From Deinandra increscens subsp. villosa (taxonomy: Eukaryota; Streptophyta; Magnoliopsida; Asterales; Asteraceae): a stretch of 64,000 nt of DNA. A program made the translations under genes and the position numbers. Below are positions 25,014 to 36,178 of the stretch, in pieces. Numbering within the stretch: the stretch's first letter is position 1; the number at the start of each line of letters is the position of its first letter. The notes beneath the pieces are model-generated. The model worked only from the letters and a program-made list of their open reading frames with translations, ran no database searches and was not told where the DNA came from. Location of the stretch: the NCBI GenBank assembly GCA_039602395.1, contig JBCNJP010000006.1, forward strand, positions 57,782,429-57,846,428, in the 5' to 3' direction.

Positions 25014-26433
25014 TAATCTATTTTAAAAAAGATTTCATATATATATATTCCTTATAAAACATATATAGGGATATGATTAAATAAAAACATTATTTTATTT
25101 AAAGACATTTATTTTATTGATTTTTCATATTAAATTTATATTCTTTTATACTGGATTTAAACACACTACAATGAAGTATGAAGAAATACAAATCCAGTAC
25201 AAAAATGTAAATATAATAAAAAATCATTAAAAATGTGTTTTTAGACAAAATACTATTTTTAGAGGATCTCACCCCCAATATATATTTAATATATCTATAA
25301 GGGGTTTATTAAAGACCTCCTAAAACGTGTAGACTCGTAAACACCTATTTTGTATGTGAAATTCGCAGAAGAGAAAAAAAATATAGAAAAGTTTTTTTTC
25401 ATCTTTTTAACGAATTTGACATGTGAAATAGAGTAATTTTATATGCAAAATAGGTGGTTTACGAGTTTACATCTTTTAGAAGGATTTACAATGAACGTCC
25501 GACTATATTTATATATTAATAATGTTTTATGAGTCAGAAAGAGTATATATGAAATCATATTTGTATATTTTATATTATTTATTATTTATTATTTATTATT
25601 TGTATTATATATTGCGTGTAAATTATGATGTAATTAAAGTCGCATTTCATTTCTTAAATGACAAGTTTGATGTTTATTGGTGTTATTTATACTGCTGGAT
25701 TCCAAATAATATAGTACCGTATTTGTTTTTATAATCGTATAGTATATAATTAATCGCCAAGGAAAAATAGAAATAAAATATAATTGCTAGGCTAGTTTTA
25801 TAATATATCAGGTTAGGTAACATCTTTTTTTTTTTGGAAATAAGGCAACTCGTTGCCGGCCAAAATAGTTTTTATTTTTTAAAATATAAGTTCGGCTCAC
25901 TCATTTATGTTCTAAGTTTAGGCGAAAATTAATGAAAAATGAGTTTTTTTATAAGTGTAAAAATACATTTTTTTTCATTATTTTAGACAGAAATAACTAT
26001 ATGTAACTGAGGTTAATCTAGCTAGTATTTTATGGGTTTGTGTAGTATGTTATGAGAGCTTTTCAAGATATCAAACTATGTCCAAAATGGAGTTCGGATG
26101 AATGGAATATCGATACTCAAAGTTAAGGATTTGAAGTTGTGAAAGCTATGAAAATTAGAGAGAAAATTCTAAGTACAAAGTGTAAACTCATCACATATTA
26201 TTTGGGGAATGAAACATGAAGTGATATTTAAGGTGGGGCTTCCTCTTAAGATTTTTTCCTATAGTAGAAGACATTCCTTAAACCCCACCAACTTGTGCAC
26301 GCATGGCACGACTCAAGTCACGCATGCCGCGTGGTGCTATTGCATATTTTTGGCCTTTCAAATAGGTTGCGTAGAATGAGGGCACTAGTATTTTTGGCCT
26401 CTCAGGTTGGGGGCTACAAACTGGAGCTAATAT
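25014..26433. other. Intergenic with an AT microsatellite
   Basis: AT-rich downstream sequence. A (TATTATT)n-like simple repeat lies at about 25565-25610. No gene was recognised. Confidence 0.5.
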
Positions 26434-26930
26434 CACTACTACAGAAATAAGCATTTGCTACGGTCAATGCCGTAGCAAATACCCTTTTCTACGGATTACT
26501 ACGGAATTGGTCCTTAATAAAAACTTCGTGGCTAAAAGTTTTTGCAATTTTATGTACGTATTTTTCTATGGATTTTTAGCTACAAAGTTTCAACTATGGA
26601 TTTTTAGCTATTATTTTTTCAACGAATTTTTAGCTACAAAATTTCATCTAGGGATTTTTATATTAGCTATAATTTTTGCAACGAATTTTTAGCTATGAAC
26701 ATTTAACTACGATTTGTAACTACCGTTTATGATACGGTCTTGTAGCTACGGTTTTTGCTATGCATTTTTAGCAATGGATTAGATACGGATTATGCAACGG
26801 AAGCTTTAGATTTGTCTACGAACTTGTGCTACGGAATCTTGCTACGGATTTTTTAACATTCTTGCTACTGATTTTTTTAGCGTTTTGCTACGGATTTTTT
26901 TGTAACATTTTTTCTACGAATTCATTTATA
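26434..26930 (+). mobile_element. CACTA-type terminus with GCTACGGATTTTT subterminal repeats
   Basis: The end reads CACTACTACAGAAATAAGC, followed by an inverted pair TTTGCTACGG / CCGTAGCAAA. More than ten copies of the word (G)CTACGGATTTTT or TAGCTACGAATTTTT follow. Dense subterminal repeats next to a CACTA end are typical of En/Spm elements, where the transposase binds. No opposite end of the same family was found. Confidence 0.65.
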
Positions 26931-27115
26931 TTCATCATTTTTTCATAAACAATATATTGAAATTTTTTCATAGATATAAAGTAATGAGATAAACGTCTCA
27001 ACATAATAAATTACAATAGTCAAATGTCATACCGTAAAGATTAAAATTATCCAGAAGTAATGCAATAAAGATCCTACTATAGTGTTTGCCGAAACAAAAT
27101 CATATGCTTAACTCG
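26931..27115. other. Inner part of the CACTA remnant
   Basis: AT-rich linker between the subterminal repeats and the minus-strand coding remnant. Nothing further was recognised. Confidence 0.3.
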
Positions 27116-27270
27116 TTGAGAAGTTTGATGGCAATTTTTGTAACAGCAATTGAAGTTTCACATTCAACTCCGCATTATTCTTTAATTTTTTCCATCATAG
27201 CTTGTTTCTCTGTTATTTCTTTTTCTTTCTCTTGTTATAGCTTTGCTATTTGATCTTTCAACTGTCGTAC
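27116..27270 (-). pseudogene. Coiled-coil coding remnant, perhaps CACTA transposase tail
   Basis: After an acceptor-like TTAATTATAG the minus strand reads a heptad-like stretch beginning VRQLKDQIAKL and continuing QEKEKEITEKQAMMEKIK, broken by two in-frame stops and a shift. Glutamate- and lysine-rich coiled coils close the large ORFs of many plant En/Spm elements, and the piece lies behind a CACTA end. The assignment is inference; the piece is too short to be sure. Confidence 0.35.
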
Positions 27271-27944
27271 CTATAATTAAGAAATTAGACCACAACCGTA
27301 ATAATATGTCAAAACCAAATAAACCAACCCTCTAAACTAGTGACCCATAACTTGTAAACTTGTAGAATGCTCTGTTTTTTTTTTTCATACATTCTGGGAT
27401 TCATTTGCCAGTATGCACCAAAACCACAAATCATTATGTTAGACTAAGCATAATTGAATTAAAAAACAACAGCAGCTACATATTTGAATCAAGTTATATT
27501 ATAACTCCAATTCTCCAATTTCTAATTAAAAGTACATATTTAACTTCTGTTGTAAAACTATTTAGAATGAAGGTAGTTAATGGTTCTGAGAGTTGAAAGA
27601 TTTTTAACTTCTTATTCCAACCCTACTAAATCTAGTAGCCGGTTCTTGTACAGTAGTTCAACCAGAAACACCCATGACCACCGCCACCAAAGATTTTGAG
27701 ATCTGGCAGCAGCTTTGTGGGATGTTTGGGTTTAGTTTAGACAACATATTAACAATTACGATTAGATGTACTATTTTACTAAAAGTGAATACATACCTTG
27801 TCACCTCTTTCAGTTGGATGCGAAACTACTCGGCTTTGACGTAATACCCGTCATCACGACACACGAATCAACAATATCTCCAGCCCCATACAATCTCCCT
27901 CCACACCCCCCCCCCCCACCCCACCCCCCCCCCCCCGGTAGTAT
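27271..27944. other. Intergenic or transposon debris with C-tracts
   Basis: No gene was recognised. Two poly-C runs (12 at 27906-27917 and 13 at 27924-27936) sit just before the LINE tail. Confidence 0.4.
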
Positions 27945-28530
27945 GTTGGTCACAAATTCTATCCAGGACGTACGATTTTATTGGAATAATTGGGTCCCAA
28001 AAAAAGTTTCTTTTTGGTTTGGAGAATGCATCTTGATCGCCTCCCCACTTTGAAAGCTCTTGAAAATCAGAGGATCAATATTCAATCAATGCGTTGTCCG
28101 ATATGTGAATATCATAAGGAATCAGTAGAACATATTTTCGTATTATGTGAATTTGCACAAGCCATTTGGGATGCTATCTCTCAATGGTGCAAAATTCCAC
28201 GTATCTTTGTTATTTAGGTAGAGGACTTAATTCACTTACATCAATATATAAATGGATCAAGGAAGCTGAAAAATAACACTAGTTTCATTATCCAAGTGGC
28301 AATATGGTGCATATAGAAGATGAGAAATTATAAGGTATTCAATCAAGTCTCGGTCTCAAAAAGTAAGGTTATTAGAGGAACCGGGTGAACTTGTTAACTT
28401 CTTGGGAGCAATGGTGTGCATTTAATTTCTTAGATTGATGTAATAGGTCTTTCCTTTTGTGGGTTTGTTCTTCTTCTTGTAATCTTTTGCCTATCTTTTT
28501 GATAGCATGTTAATAAATTTTGTGTTTTCC
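27945..28530 (+). pseudogene. LINE 3' fragment, reverse-transcriptase zinc-binding domain
   Basis: The frames beginning near 27952 (FYWNNWVPKKVSFW) and 28020 (MHLDRLPTLKALENQR) together resemble the zf-RVT domain found at the C-terminus of plant non-LTR retrotransposons. The expected C-x2-C ... H-x4-C pattern is visible as CPICEYHKESVEHIFVLC. One frameshift lies near 28020 and a stop follows at 28216. After about 280 further bases comes a run of A (28530 region), as expected for a LINE tail. The 5' part, including the polymerase, is missing, so this is a 5'-truncated dead copy. Confidence 0.75.
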
Positions 28531-28641
28531 GTAAAAAAAACGAACTCGTTGCTAACTCTTGTTAAGAATTGTAAATATGATTAAATGAAAATCCAAGTAA
28601 ATCAAATTATAAGAAGGTTTTGTACCAATTAAATGTGCATC

Positions 28642-28840
28642 CACTACTAGAAAAAACTGTTTTTATGTCGTGCAATACGTGTCAAGGAGGCCCCATCATA
28701 AAAAAAGATGACGCGCATTTTACATTTTACGTGACATCTGCTTACGACGCGCATTTATGACACGCATTACGAGTCATAAATGCGTGTCAAGGAAGCCCCC
28801 ATCATAAAGGTAGATCATGCGCATTTTGTGTGTCATGCTT
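28642..28840 (+). mobile_element. CACTA-type terminus, second family
   Basis: Opens CACTACTAGAAAAAACTG, followed by repeated GACGCGCATTT and GTGTCAAGGAGGCCCCATCA words in both orientations, including a short palindrome around CATTACGAGTCATAAATGCG. It differs from the 26434 family. No partner terminus was found. Confidence 0.6.
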
Positions 28841-29248
28841 TTATTTTATTTTATTTTTTTAAATATCTTTTTAGAATCACTAATTTCTACACTAAATGAC
28901 AATTAACCTCATAATACAAAATAAAATACATATATATATAGCAGAATAATTCATTTCATATATAACAAAACAATTCATTTCGTACATACTAAGAAATATT
29001 CGAATGAGACTCCGTGTCCAACAAACAAGCTGATGTCCTTCAAAATATATAACATACTAGCTAAAGTGTTGTACCATGTCAACGCGGTTATACATAACAA
29101 AATAAGACTACAAAACCAACTAAGAGATGTAGGATAAAGTTAATATGTTATATCATATTATCATCTTCTTGATTTTAAAAAGAGTGAGGCTCACTGAAGT
29201 GGTGCACCATTGTATACAGCAGCTAAAGCCTGTTGGGTAAGTATATAA
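28841..29248. other. Possible 3' region of the minus-strand gene fragment
   Basis: AT-rich sequence. If the spliced minus-strand model at 29249-29829 is transcribed, its 3' untranslated part would lie here. No other gene was recognised. Confidence 0.35.
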
Positions 29249-29829
29249 TCAAACCATGGCGCCCATTTCTTCGATCTCAGCCTTGCAGTTGTTGAACAGT
29301 TGTCCCCCATAAACGAAAGGGTATAACGGGCCTAAATCACCTGCAGGTCGGTCAACCCTGCTTTTTGCTGAAAATGACTCTTGTTTCACCTACTTTCCAC
29401 ATCCGAGTCTGATCAAGCAGATTGTAAATGTGAAATTAAGAAAACAAATGGACAAAAATAGGGGTTGTGGCGCGGCCCAAACTTAGTTTCCATCTCTAAT
29501 TTTGAAACACTAAACTAGTCAACTGTGGATATGATTTTCAAAGTTTCTAATACAATAGTGTTCTTTTTTTTTAATCCTATGAAAGTAGCAGGTTTCATTA
29601 GGTGCCTTTTTTTCCACAACTGACATCATGGTAAAATGTGTGGTTAAGATCATAGTCAACCATTCTAAATTGGTTAAGGCTAAGAACCATTAATAGAAAA
29701 CAAATACCACATGAAACTGACCTTTTGGTCCTGAGGTATGTTGGCCTTGTCTTTGGCTATAGAAACAGCACGTGAGAACCCTCTAATTGCACCAGTTAAA
29801 TCCCGTGAAGCAGCATCAATTTTGAGCTC
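29249..29829 (-). CDS. Spliced gene or gene fragment with a 19-nt micro-exon
   Basis: Product unrecognised. Three minus-strand pieces join in perfect phase: about 29829-29722 (ELKIDAASRDLTGAIRGFSR and on, ending at AAAG/GTCAG), 29408-29390 (19 nt, TRMWKV plus one base, between CAG and GTGAAAC), and 29340-29249 (GDLGPLYPFVYGGQLFNN and on, ending at TGA). The peptide looks like ordinary globular plant protein, not transposon protein. The 5' part is missing or unresolved; a frame at 30243-30052 containing KRQEVLKDVTNLCHD could be an upstream exon but could not be joined. Lying 600 bp from a CACTA end, it may be a captured gene piece. The real upstream limit is unknown. Confidence 0.5.
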
Positions 29830-30689
29830 TCTCAGTTTGATCACATTCAATTGATTGGGAATTAGAAGAAACTTGTTGAATTTTGACTGGACTTTTTTTA
29901 GTCACCATACTACTCTTTTTCTGATCAAAATTGGTAAAAGGTGGAAACAAAAAGGACTTAATATTGAATAATCTCAATCCATAAAAATTCACAGCTAACA
30001 AAAAACTATGCAAGAAGTAATATTGTTTACAAATCGGTATTTTCGGTGGAACTATGCAGTTCTTAAAAATTTATCATGACAAAGGTTTGTGACGTCTTTA
30101 AGTACTTCTTGTCTCTTGTTTTGAGCACCACCTGTTGCAGTGGCATTGTTTTTATTCTCATCTTTTTTTAGAGTTTTTATGCAAAACACGATTTGGGCCC
30201 TGCTCTTTGAATAGTTTTGAACATGATGATTGGCTAGCAGCAACTCAAGCCCGTGTTAAACGAAAAGTGGGGTCTCTCATTATAACTCCTTTCTTCATTT
30301 GTATTTGCTAGATAACCAGAAAAAGTTTGCAGTTTGAAATAATTTCACTCTATCTGCAACACAACAATATGTAAAGCCATCAAACAAGATGCCAATATCA
30401 ATATGCGAATGATGGATCATGACATATCACTTATATTTCATGTTCATGTTACCCAAATATAAGTTTGAAATACTTGTTCCATTTGATTACCTTTATCTAC
30501 TAAATATTCAATGAATCTCATCAACCCATTTGGACCTACTTGGTTTGAAAATTTAATTAGTGGTCATTAGTTCAAATTTTGATCTGCCTATGCTTCTACC
30601 CCAAAAAATTTCAAAATTCAGACAAGAAATTGAAAATCCTAACACAAGATCATGTTTACAAGAGCTTAATCTATGTGATATATCATACT
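29830..30689. other. Possible upstream part of the gene fragment
   Basis: Contains the minus-strand frame 30243-30052 noted above. Otherwise AT-rich with no recognised feature. Confidence 0.3.
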
Positions 30690-31041
30690 TGTTAGAGCAT
30701 AATCTGTGTGTCGTGTGATTTATCTAGACTAGTTGTATGAGATAGAGTATTGGAAGTTTGTCTACTAACGAGCTGATCAACGAACAGGCTGCGAACCAGC
30801 AACGAACCATCGGTTTATTGCTAGCCCTGGTTCGTTGGGTCAGGAGCAACTATATAATGTTGCATGTTGGTCATTTGTCACAACTTCAGAGAACTGAGTA
30901 AGAGATCTGTGTGTGTAACTGTGTGTTTTTTAGAGCTTTTTGTGTCAATTGCTCTATACTCGTCCGCTCCACGCTCTTACAATACTAGGCTTGATCATGA
31001 TCAGTAGACGATCGTCCACTCCACGCTCTTACAATACTAGG
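30690..31041 (+). mobile_element. Copia-style LTR fragment or solo LTR
   Basis: Begins TGTTAGAGCATAATC and has a TATA-like CTATATAATG at about 30850, then a leader rich in GTGTG. The layout and the words GAACCA / GGTTCGTTGG before the TATA box resemble the LTR of the non-autonomous element at 7318. The end is unclear because a 29-bp unit, CGTCC(G/A)CTCCACGCTCTTAC and on, is duplicated at 30961-30989 and 31013-31041. No internal region follows. Confidence 0.45.
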
Positions 31042-31333
31042 ACACAGTAGTAATTTTTCATTCAGTTGGATTGGAATTTGGAAATCTTGAACAACAATAA
31101 TCTCTAAAATTTCATTTCGAACATGTCCCATTCATGGATTTCATTTCAATCTATGAAACTCGGGATGTAAAGAAGAAAACCAACAATTTCTCACCTATTT
31201 TATCTAACTGCAACTATATTCACTGTCAGGCTGCTAGTTTCATAGTCAACGACTATCTATAAATGCTTAAAATTATACTACATACACTCATTATCTTGAA
31301 AACGCTCTTGTGCGGACCCATGCGACATCTCTT
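31042..31333. other. No gene recognised
   Basis: Spacer between the LTR fragment and the decayed Ty3 element. It may include unrecognisable pol sequence. Confidence 0.35.
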
Positions 31334-33520
31334 TTATGCATGAGTACTCGCGGTTACATTCAAATTTGGTACACCGATCATGTCCGCTGGTGTCCATGCA
31401 AACACTCCCATGTGTTGCTGTAATAGCTCTTTCAGATGCATGATTTCCCGAATTGTGATTGCTGGACCAATGGTTGTAGTTTGATCTGGGTACCTGGAAT
31501 TGAGCACCCGTTGTTCCGCAACTGGATCTTGTGATACCTTTGCTGGAATGGGAGTTGTGTGCCGGCTATTCGGTTCTGCACATGGTCCGTAGTTAAGATG
31601 AGGCATTCTTAGCTTATATAAACGATGGCAGGACTGCGTGGTGCGGGAAAAACAACAGCCCCATGTGCGGTTGAGACTGTGGCGCCGAAAGCCGCAAGCC
31701 CCGACCGTCCCAGGATCATGTTGTGTTTGGACCGTGTAGGCAAGACTAAGAACTCAATGAGGATTGTGCGAATGCGTTCTTCTTGGGATAAGGTGGATCT
31801 AAGAACTCAATGAGGATTGTGCGAATGCGTTCTTCTTGGGATAAGGTGGATGGGAATCAAATTTTCTCTATGGGTTGGATTGATTTTTTAGAGAAACCGA
31901 CCAATGTGGTGTCTACAGGCATTAATTGTGCCCTGTCGTTCGGGTCAAGTTGCTGGAAACATTCCTCATACATGACGCACGATCCCACACCACTGTCTAC
32001 TAAAGTTCTCCCAATGTTATAATCTTCCACTTAGGCACGTATGATAACTGGTCTTGTGTTTCTTGCGCCCCGAGCGTGGGTGGGAAAACCAGGGGTTTGC
32101 ACATCCATGGTTCTAGACGGGCACCCCCACGTTTCTTCACGACTGATGCTGGAAAGAACATGTTAGCTTTGTGAACTGTTTTTTGTCAGAAGTGGCATTG
32201 ACGGGTGCGGCCTATATCTCTTTGAGTATATGAGATAGCTTGCCGGTTTGTATTGCCAAATCAATCTATGTTTGGAGTTGTCGGTAATTATCGGTATCGT
32301 GGCCCACGTCTTTATGGAATTCATAATATTTTTGTGGATCTCTCCACGTTTTAGAGCGAAGCGGTGAAGGTTGCTCGAACTTAATTTTTTAGAGGCAAGG
32401 ACTTCACTAGGTGTTTTGCTGAGCTTTTTTTATCCATGCGGGACAGGCTGGCCGATCCTTTTGTGATGAGTCGACGCGTCCTATTTCGGAGGTGGAGTCC
32501 GCGGCCCTAGCTGCGGGAATTACGGGTACAAGATAAGTATCGGGAGGATTATTATTCCACTTGACGTGTCTTTATTGTTTGCCACTAGCTGCTTGCCAGG
32601 ATTCCCGCTTTCGCTTCGTATCCTTTTTCTCTGATTCTCAGTTTACCCGTACAGATTTTTCAGCGCGGACGTAGGCCTTGGCTACATGTATTAATGTGCC
32701 CATCGTCTGTGGCGTGTCGTCAATTCCATGGATGCGGCGAATCAATTCATCACAACGAACACCACTAATGAAACCTGCCACCTGCAGATCTTCGCCTGCA
32801 CCCGCGATTTGTAAACTATCCGCATTAATTATACCGGGTAATAAAATCTTCCACAAATTTCATGGTCCTACGCCTGGGGATGTGCAAATTTCGTTTTTAT
32901 CTTTGACGTGTCACCGCCGCCGGCTAAAATATTATAGGAACTTTGCTTATAAATCTCCAAAGTTTTCTAGTTTTCTCACGGGTAAACTTTCGAACCATAG
33001 CCTCGCATGGTCCGATGAGGGTCTGCACGAACTGTGACACCAAACAGGTTTCGACCATTGTTCCAAGCCTCCGACACTGGTGAAAGTTTTGATGTGATTA
33101 TCGGGATTCGTGGTACCATTGTATTTGGTCACGATGGACGACATCTTTAACTTCTCCAAAAGTTCGATCGTGGCGATTTCAGGTGTAAATTTTGATTGTT
33201 CCACCAAGACGGGCGGTTATATAGTTCGGAGAGGTTTGGTCGTGGCTGTCCAGAGGTTTATCCTGAACCCCCCCCCCCCCCCCGGAATTCACCAAAAGGT
33301 TATTGCGAGCAGCCAGATCTATAATCGTGAAAGTTGGGTCTAGTTGCACGCGGTCCCCCACCCACTGGTGTTTAGAACGTGGATGCGGTCCCAAGTTGCG
33401 CCTGTAATTCAGGTAGACGATTTGTCACGAAGTAGCTGCTCATAAGCTCGTACACTTCATTGCTGCTCTATTCACCACTCATTGCCACAAATGGTCGGGT
33501 ATGGCGTAGGGAAGAAGGGA
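31334..33520 (-). pseudogene. Decayed Ty3/gypsy gag-pol, 3' part
   Basis: Minus-strand remnants in element order. A gag core at 33207-32947 (YNGTTNPDNHIKTF and WFESLPVRKLENF, the usual plant gag signature) is followed by a gag continuation at 32856-32638 (MWKILLPGIINADSLQI) and a piece just before reverse transcriptase at 31606-31334 (LKELLQQHMGVFAWTPADM). Many stops and shifts occur, and a C16 run sits at 33268-33283. Reverse transcriptase, RNase H and integrase are missing. The style suits the non-chromodomain Tat/Athila side of Ty3. The 5' gag continues at 35119-35615 beyond an inserted solo LTR. Confidence 0.75.
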
Positions 33521-35118
33521 TGTAACACCCATATACAATTTACTTCATAAAATTCGGTTACATATGGTTTGTTGATGCCAACACATAACAATTTACTTCA
33601 TAAAACTCGGTCCCAGAAAATTTTTGTAGAAAACATGTTTTTCGTCCATCACAAAATACCATCATCATGTTTAACATTTACAAAATACACCATTATCAAG
33701 TTTGACATCCATAAGTTATTTATCGACATTTACATCATTATCAAGTTTGCCTTCCAATTTAGTGATTGGCCCATATACCAATAACCTTAGATGATCTATG
33801 GTTCTACAAACCATTTGTGACCATCCAATCCCGTTACCTGGTGATGATTCCTTCGAATCATTGTTCACCCATTGTAACTTCATAACTATTTTTAGGTTCC
33901 TATGAACCTTTTTCTTATGGTCAATCATCACAATTGAAGTACCTCAACGCATTATGGCTTCATGGTTCCTAGAACCATTCATCACCTTCCATAGTTAGTT
34001 CAAATTTCATCATTTCTACTTTAGCATCAAGACACTAACTATATAGAATGCTTGTAACATAACAGTGTTACCTTGAAAGTTGGAGCCTCCGCTTCCACCT
34101 GCACCTTGGTTGTTCCCTTGATCAACCTGATCACCTAACGGGTCACTAATCAAGTTAGGACCTTTCACAATAGCATATTATCACAATTTCATTATCATGA
34201 CTTCAATGCTACTCATAATCATGTTTACACACGTATTTGGTAATCAAGCATATTCCTTACAATCCTACTTACATAGGTTCCCTTGTTATGACATGATTTC
34301 ATTTATGAGCATACAACCATAATATCTAGCAATTTAGTCATTTATCAAGCATGATGGTTCACTTTGGCATTTTATCAAACACCTACATATATGCACCTAC
34401 ATAACCCAATCCCTTGAACCTCCCAAATTGCCATTTAAGCTAGAATTAGTGGAATTTACCTCCAACCCATTATCAATTAACCAATTTCATCATGAATATA
34501 CAAGAATTCAAGTTATACTACCAATTTCACAATTTTACTACGTAGCTAACTAACATAATAATCCACCTAGTGAACCAGGTGGTTTAACCCCCAATTTCAC
34601 TTCAATATAAGTTCCTACAAGTAGTAGCATGCTTCTAACAATATAAAACATATACAACATTCATAAATTTCCAGATTCAAGGCCCTAATTTTCGAGACCT
34701 ATACATGCAACAAATCTGGGATTTACTTACTTGACACCAAATTGAGTTTAGGAGAGGGAAAGCACTTCCAATTTTCTCTTGGTGACTAGAATTGCAGCTT
34801 ATAACCACCTTGATTGCAAAATTTTAGAGCAAAGAAGAAGGAGGGTGGGGGTCGAAGTCCAGGTCGCAATCTACGACCTCCCCTTTGTTTCCTTCTCTTT
34901 TGTTTAATCAAATTTTATTAATTACAATCCTGGACCCTAAACTTTCAACATTATGATTTAAATTAACCATAATATCATTTTTACACATTAAACCCCATAG
35001 TTTCACACTTTCACATAAGAGTAAATTTTCACTAATATTAGGGGTTATTTTAGCTACAAAAAATAATTTAACTAGATGTTAACGGGAGTTTTTATTATTA
35101 AAAATTTGGGATGTTACA
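33521..35118 (-). mobile_element. Solo Ty3-type LTR inserted in the decayed gag
   Basis: Opens TGTAACACCCATATAC and closes GGGATGTTACA, so the minus strand reads TGTAACATCCC at its start and GGGTGTTACA at its end, as in many plant Ty3 LTRs. It is 1.6 kb with no coding frame and splits the gag of the host element. The flanks read AGGG on both sides if the symmetrical ends ATGTAACA...TGTTACAT are used, so the duplication is 4 bp, or 5 bp with one mismatch. Confidence 0.72.
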
Positions 35119-35615
35119 TAGGGACCACCACCATAACCTGGTTGAGTCAATGACGTAAAACCCGGCTGAGGGAAGGGTGCAGGAAAAGGTGTGAACGGTG
35201 GTGGTTGATATGGTAAAATGGGAGGAGGTTGTGAAGGAGGTACAAAATGAGGAAGACCCGTCCACGGACCAGTCACCCCCTGTGTAACTTTTGAGACATG
35301 GATAGTGGTTGTGGAAACTACAGTAGTTGGCGCTACCGGGCCACTAGAAGTGTGGATAGCTGGTCCTCGTGCCAGATAAAAAGAACCAACTCCCTCGCCA
35401 CGTAATGTGGTGTTCAGGGGTGGCCAAACCGCCGATTAAGGCATTGAGCCTGTATTAGCATTACTTACTAGACATGGCCCAGATGTAGGGGCTAACACTG
35501 GCTTTGCTTGATTGTTTGAATTGGAAGCATCATTCCTTGTATATCCAGGAGGAGGGGCGAAAATCTCCTCCTCCCCCTCCATAGTGTAATCGCCTTCTTC
35601 CCGCATGATCGCCAT
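35119..35615 (-). pseudogene. Decayed Ty3/gypsy gag, 5' part
   Basis: On the minus strand a start at 35615 gives MAIMREEGDYTMEGEEEIFA, followed by a linker and a proline-rich stretch (HFVPPSQPPPILPYQPPP). One in-frame stop lies near 35440. It is the N-terminal half of the gag whose core lies at 33207-32947, separated by the solo LTR. Proline-rich, disordered gag N-termini are common in plant Ty3 elements. Confidence 0.65.
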
Positions 35616-35654
35616 TTGGGGAAGAAAACAGAGTGAAAAAGGGGTCCGTTAGTC

Positions 35655-35781
35655 CGTATATGGATGGCACCAATGAAGAATAGTAAAATATGAGTTCTAT
35701 TCTTCTCAAAGTGATTGTGGTGATTACATGCCTCTTTTTGGGATTTACAATGGGGTATTTATACTATCTTTCCTATGATGT
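35655..35781 (-). mobile_element. Primer site and LTR part of the decayed Ty3 element
   Basis: On the minus strand a TATA-like GTATAAATACCCC (near 35761) and a leader lead to TTCTTCA, then TTGGTGCCATCC, a tRNA-primer-type sequence (35662-35673), then the gag start. The U3 part is cut by the chromovirus insertion at 35782 and continues at 47237-47270. Confidence 0.6.
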
Positions 35782-36130
35782 TGTGACATCTGACGTTTTC
35801 AGGTTAGAATACCGTACTACAAGTCATAATTTAATAAAAATAAATATTATTTTATAAAAAGTTTAATGCCGTCATTTGAAAAATATTTCGTTAACAAACG
35901 TTGGTGACAACTCGAGTTATGATCAACCCGGTATCCACCAAAAAGAAATAGAACATCTATAAAAATAACTGGTAAATCAAGTATGGCGAAAATTATTTTG
36001 GATTATACCATTGCGAGCGTAATCTAATTCCATTAATTTTCATATAATTACTTTTACGTTTCGGGTCGAAAAATTTACCCATTATACCCCGATATACCAG
36101 TATTATACCTGCTAATTCCCCTAACTCTAT

Positions 36131-36178
<48 letters not shown>

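Noticed and set aside
27901..27936. C-rich tracts as a candidate i-motif or quadruplex regulatory site
   Set aside because: Uninterrupted long C runs without regular spacing, not near a gene start. Slippage or sequencing error is simpler.
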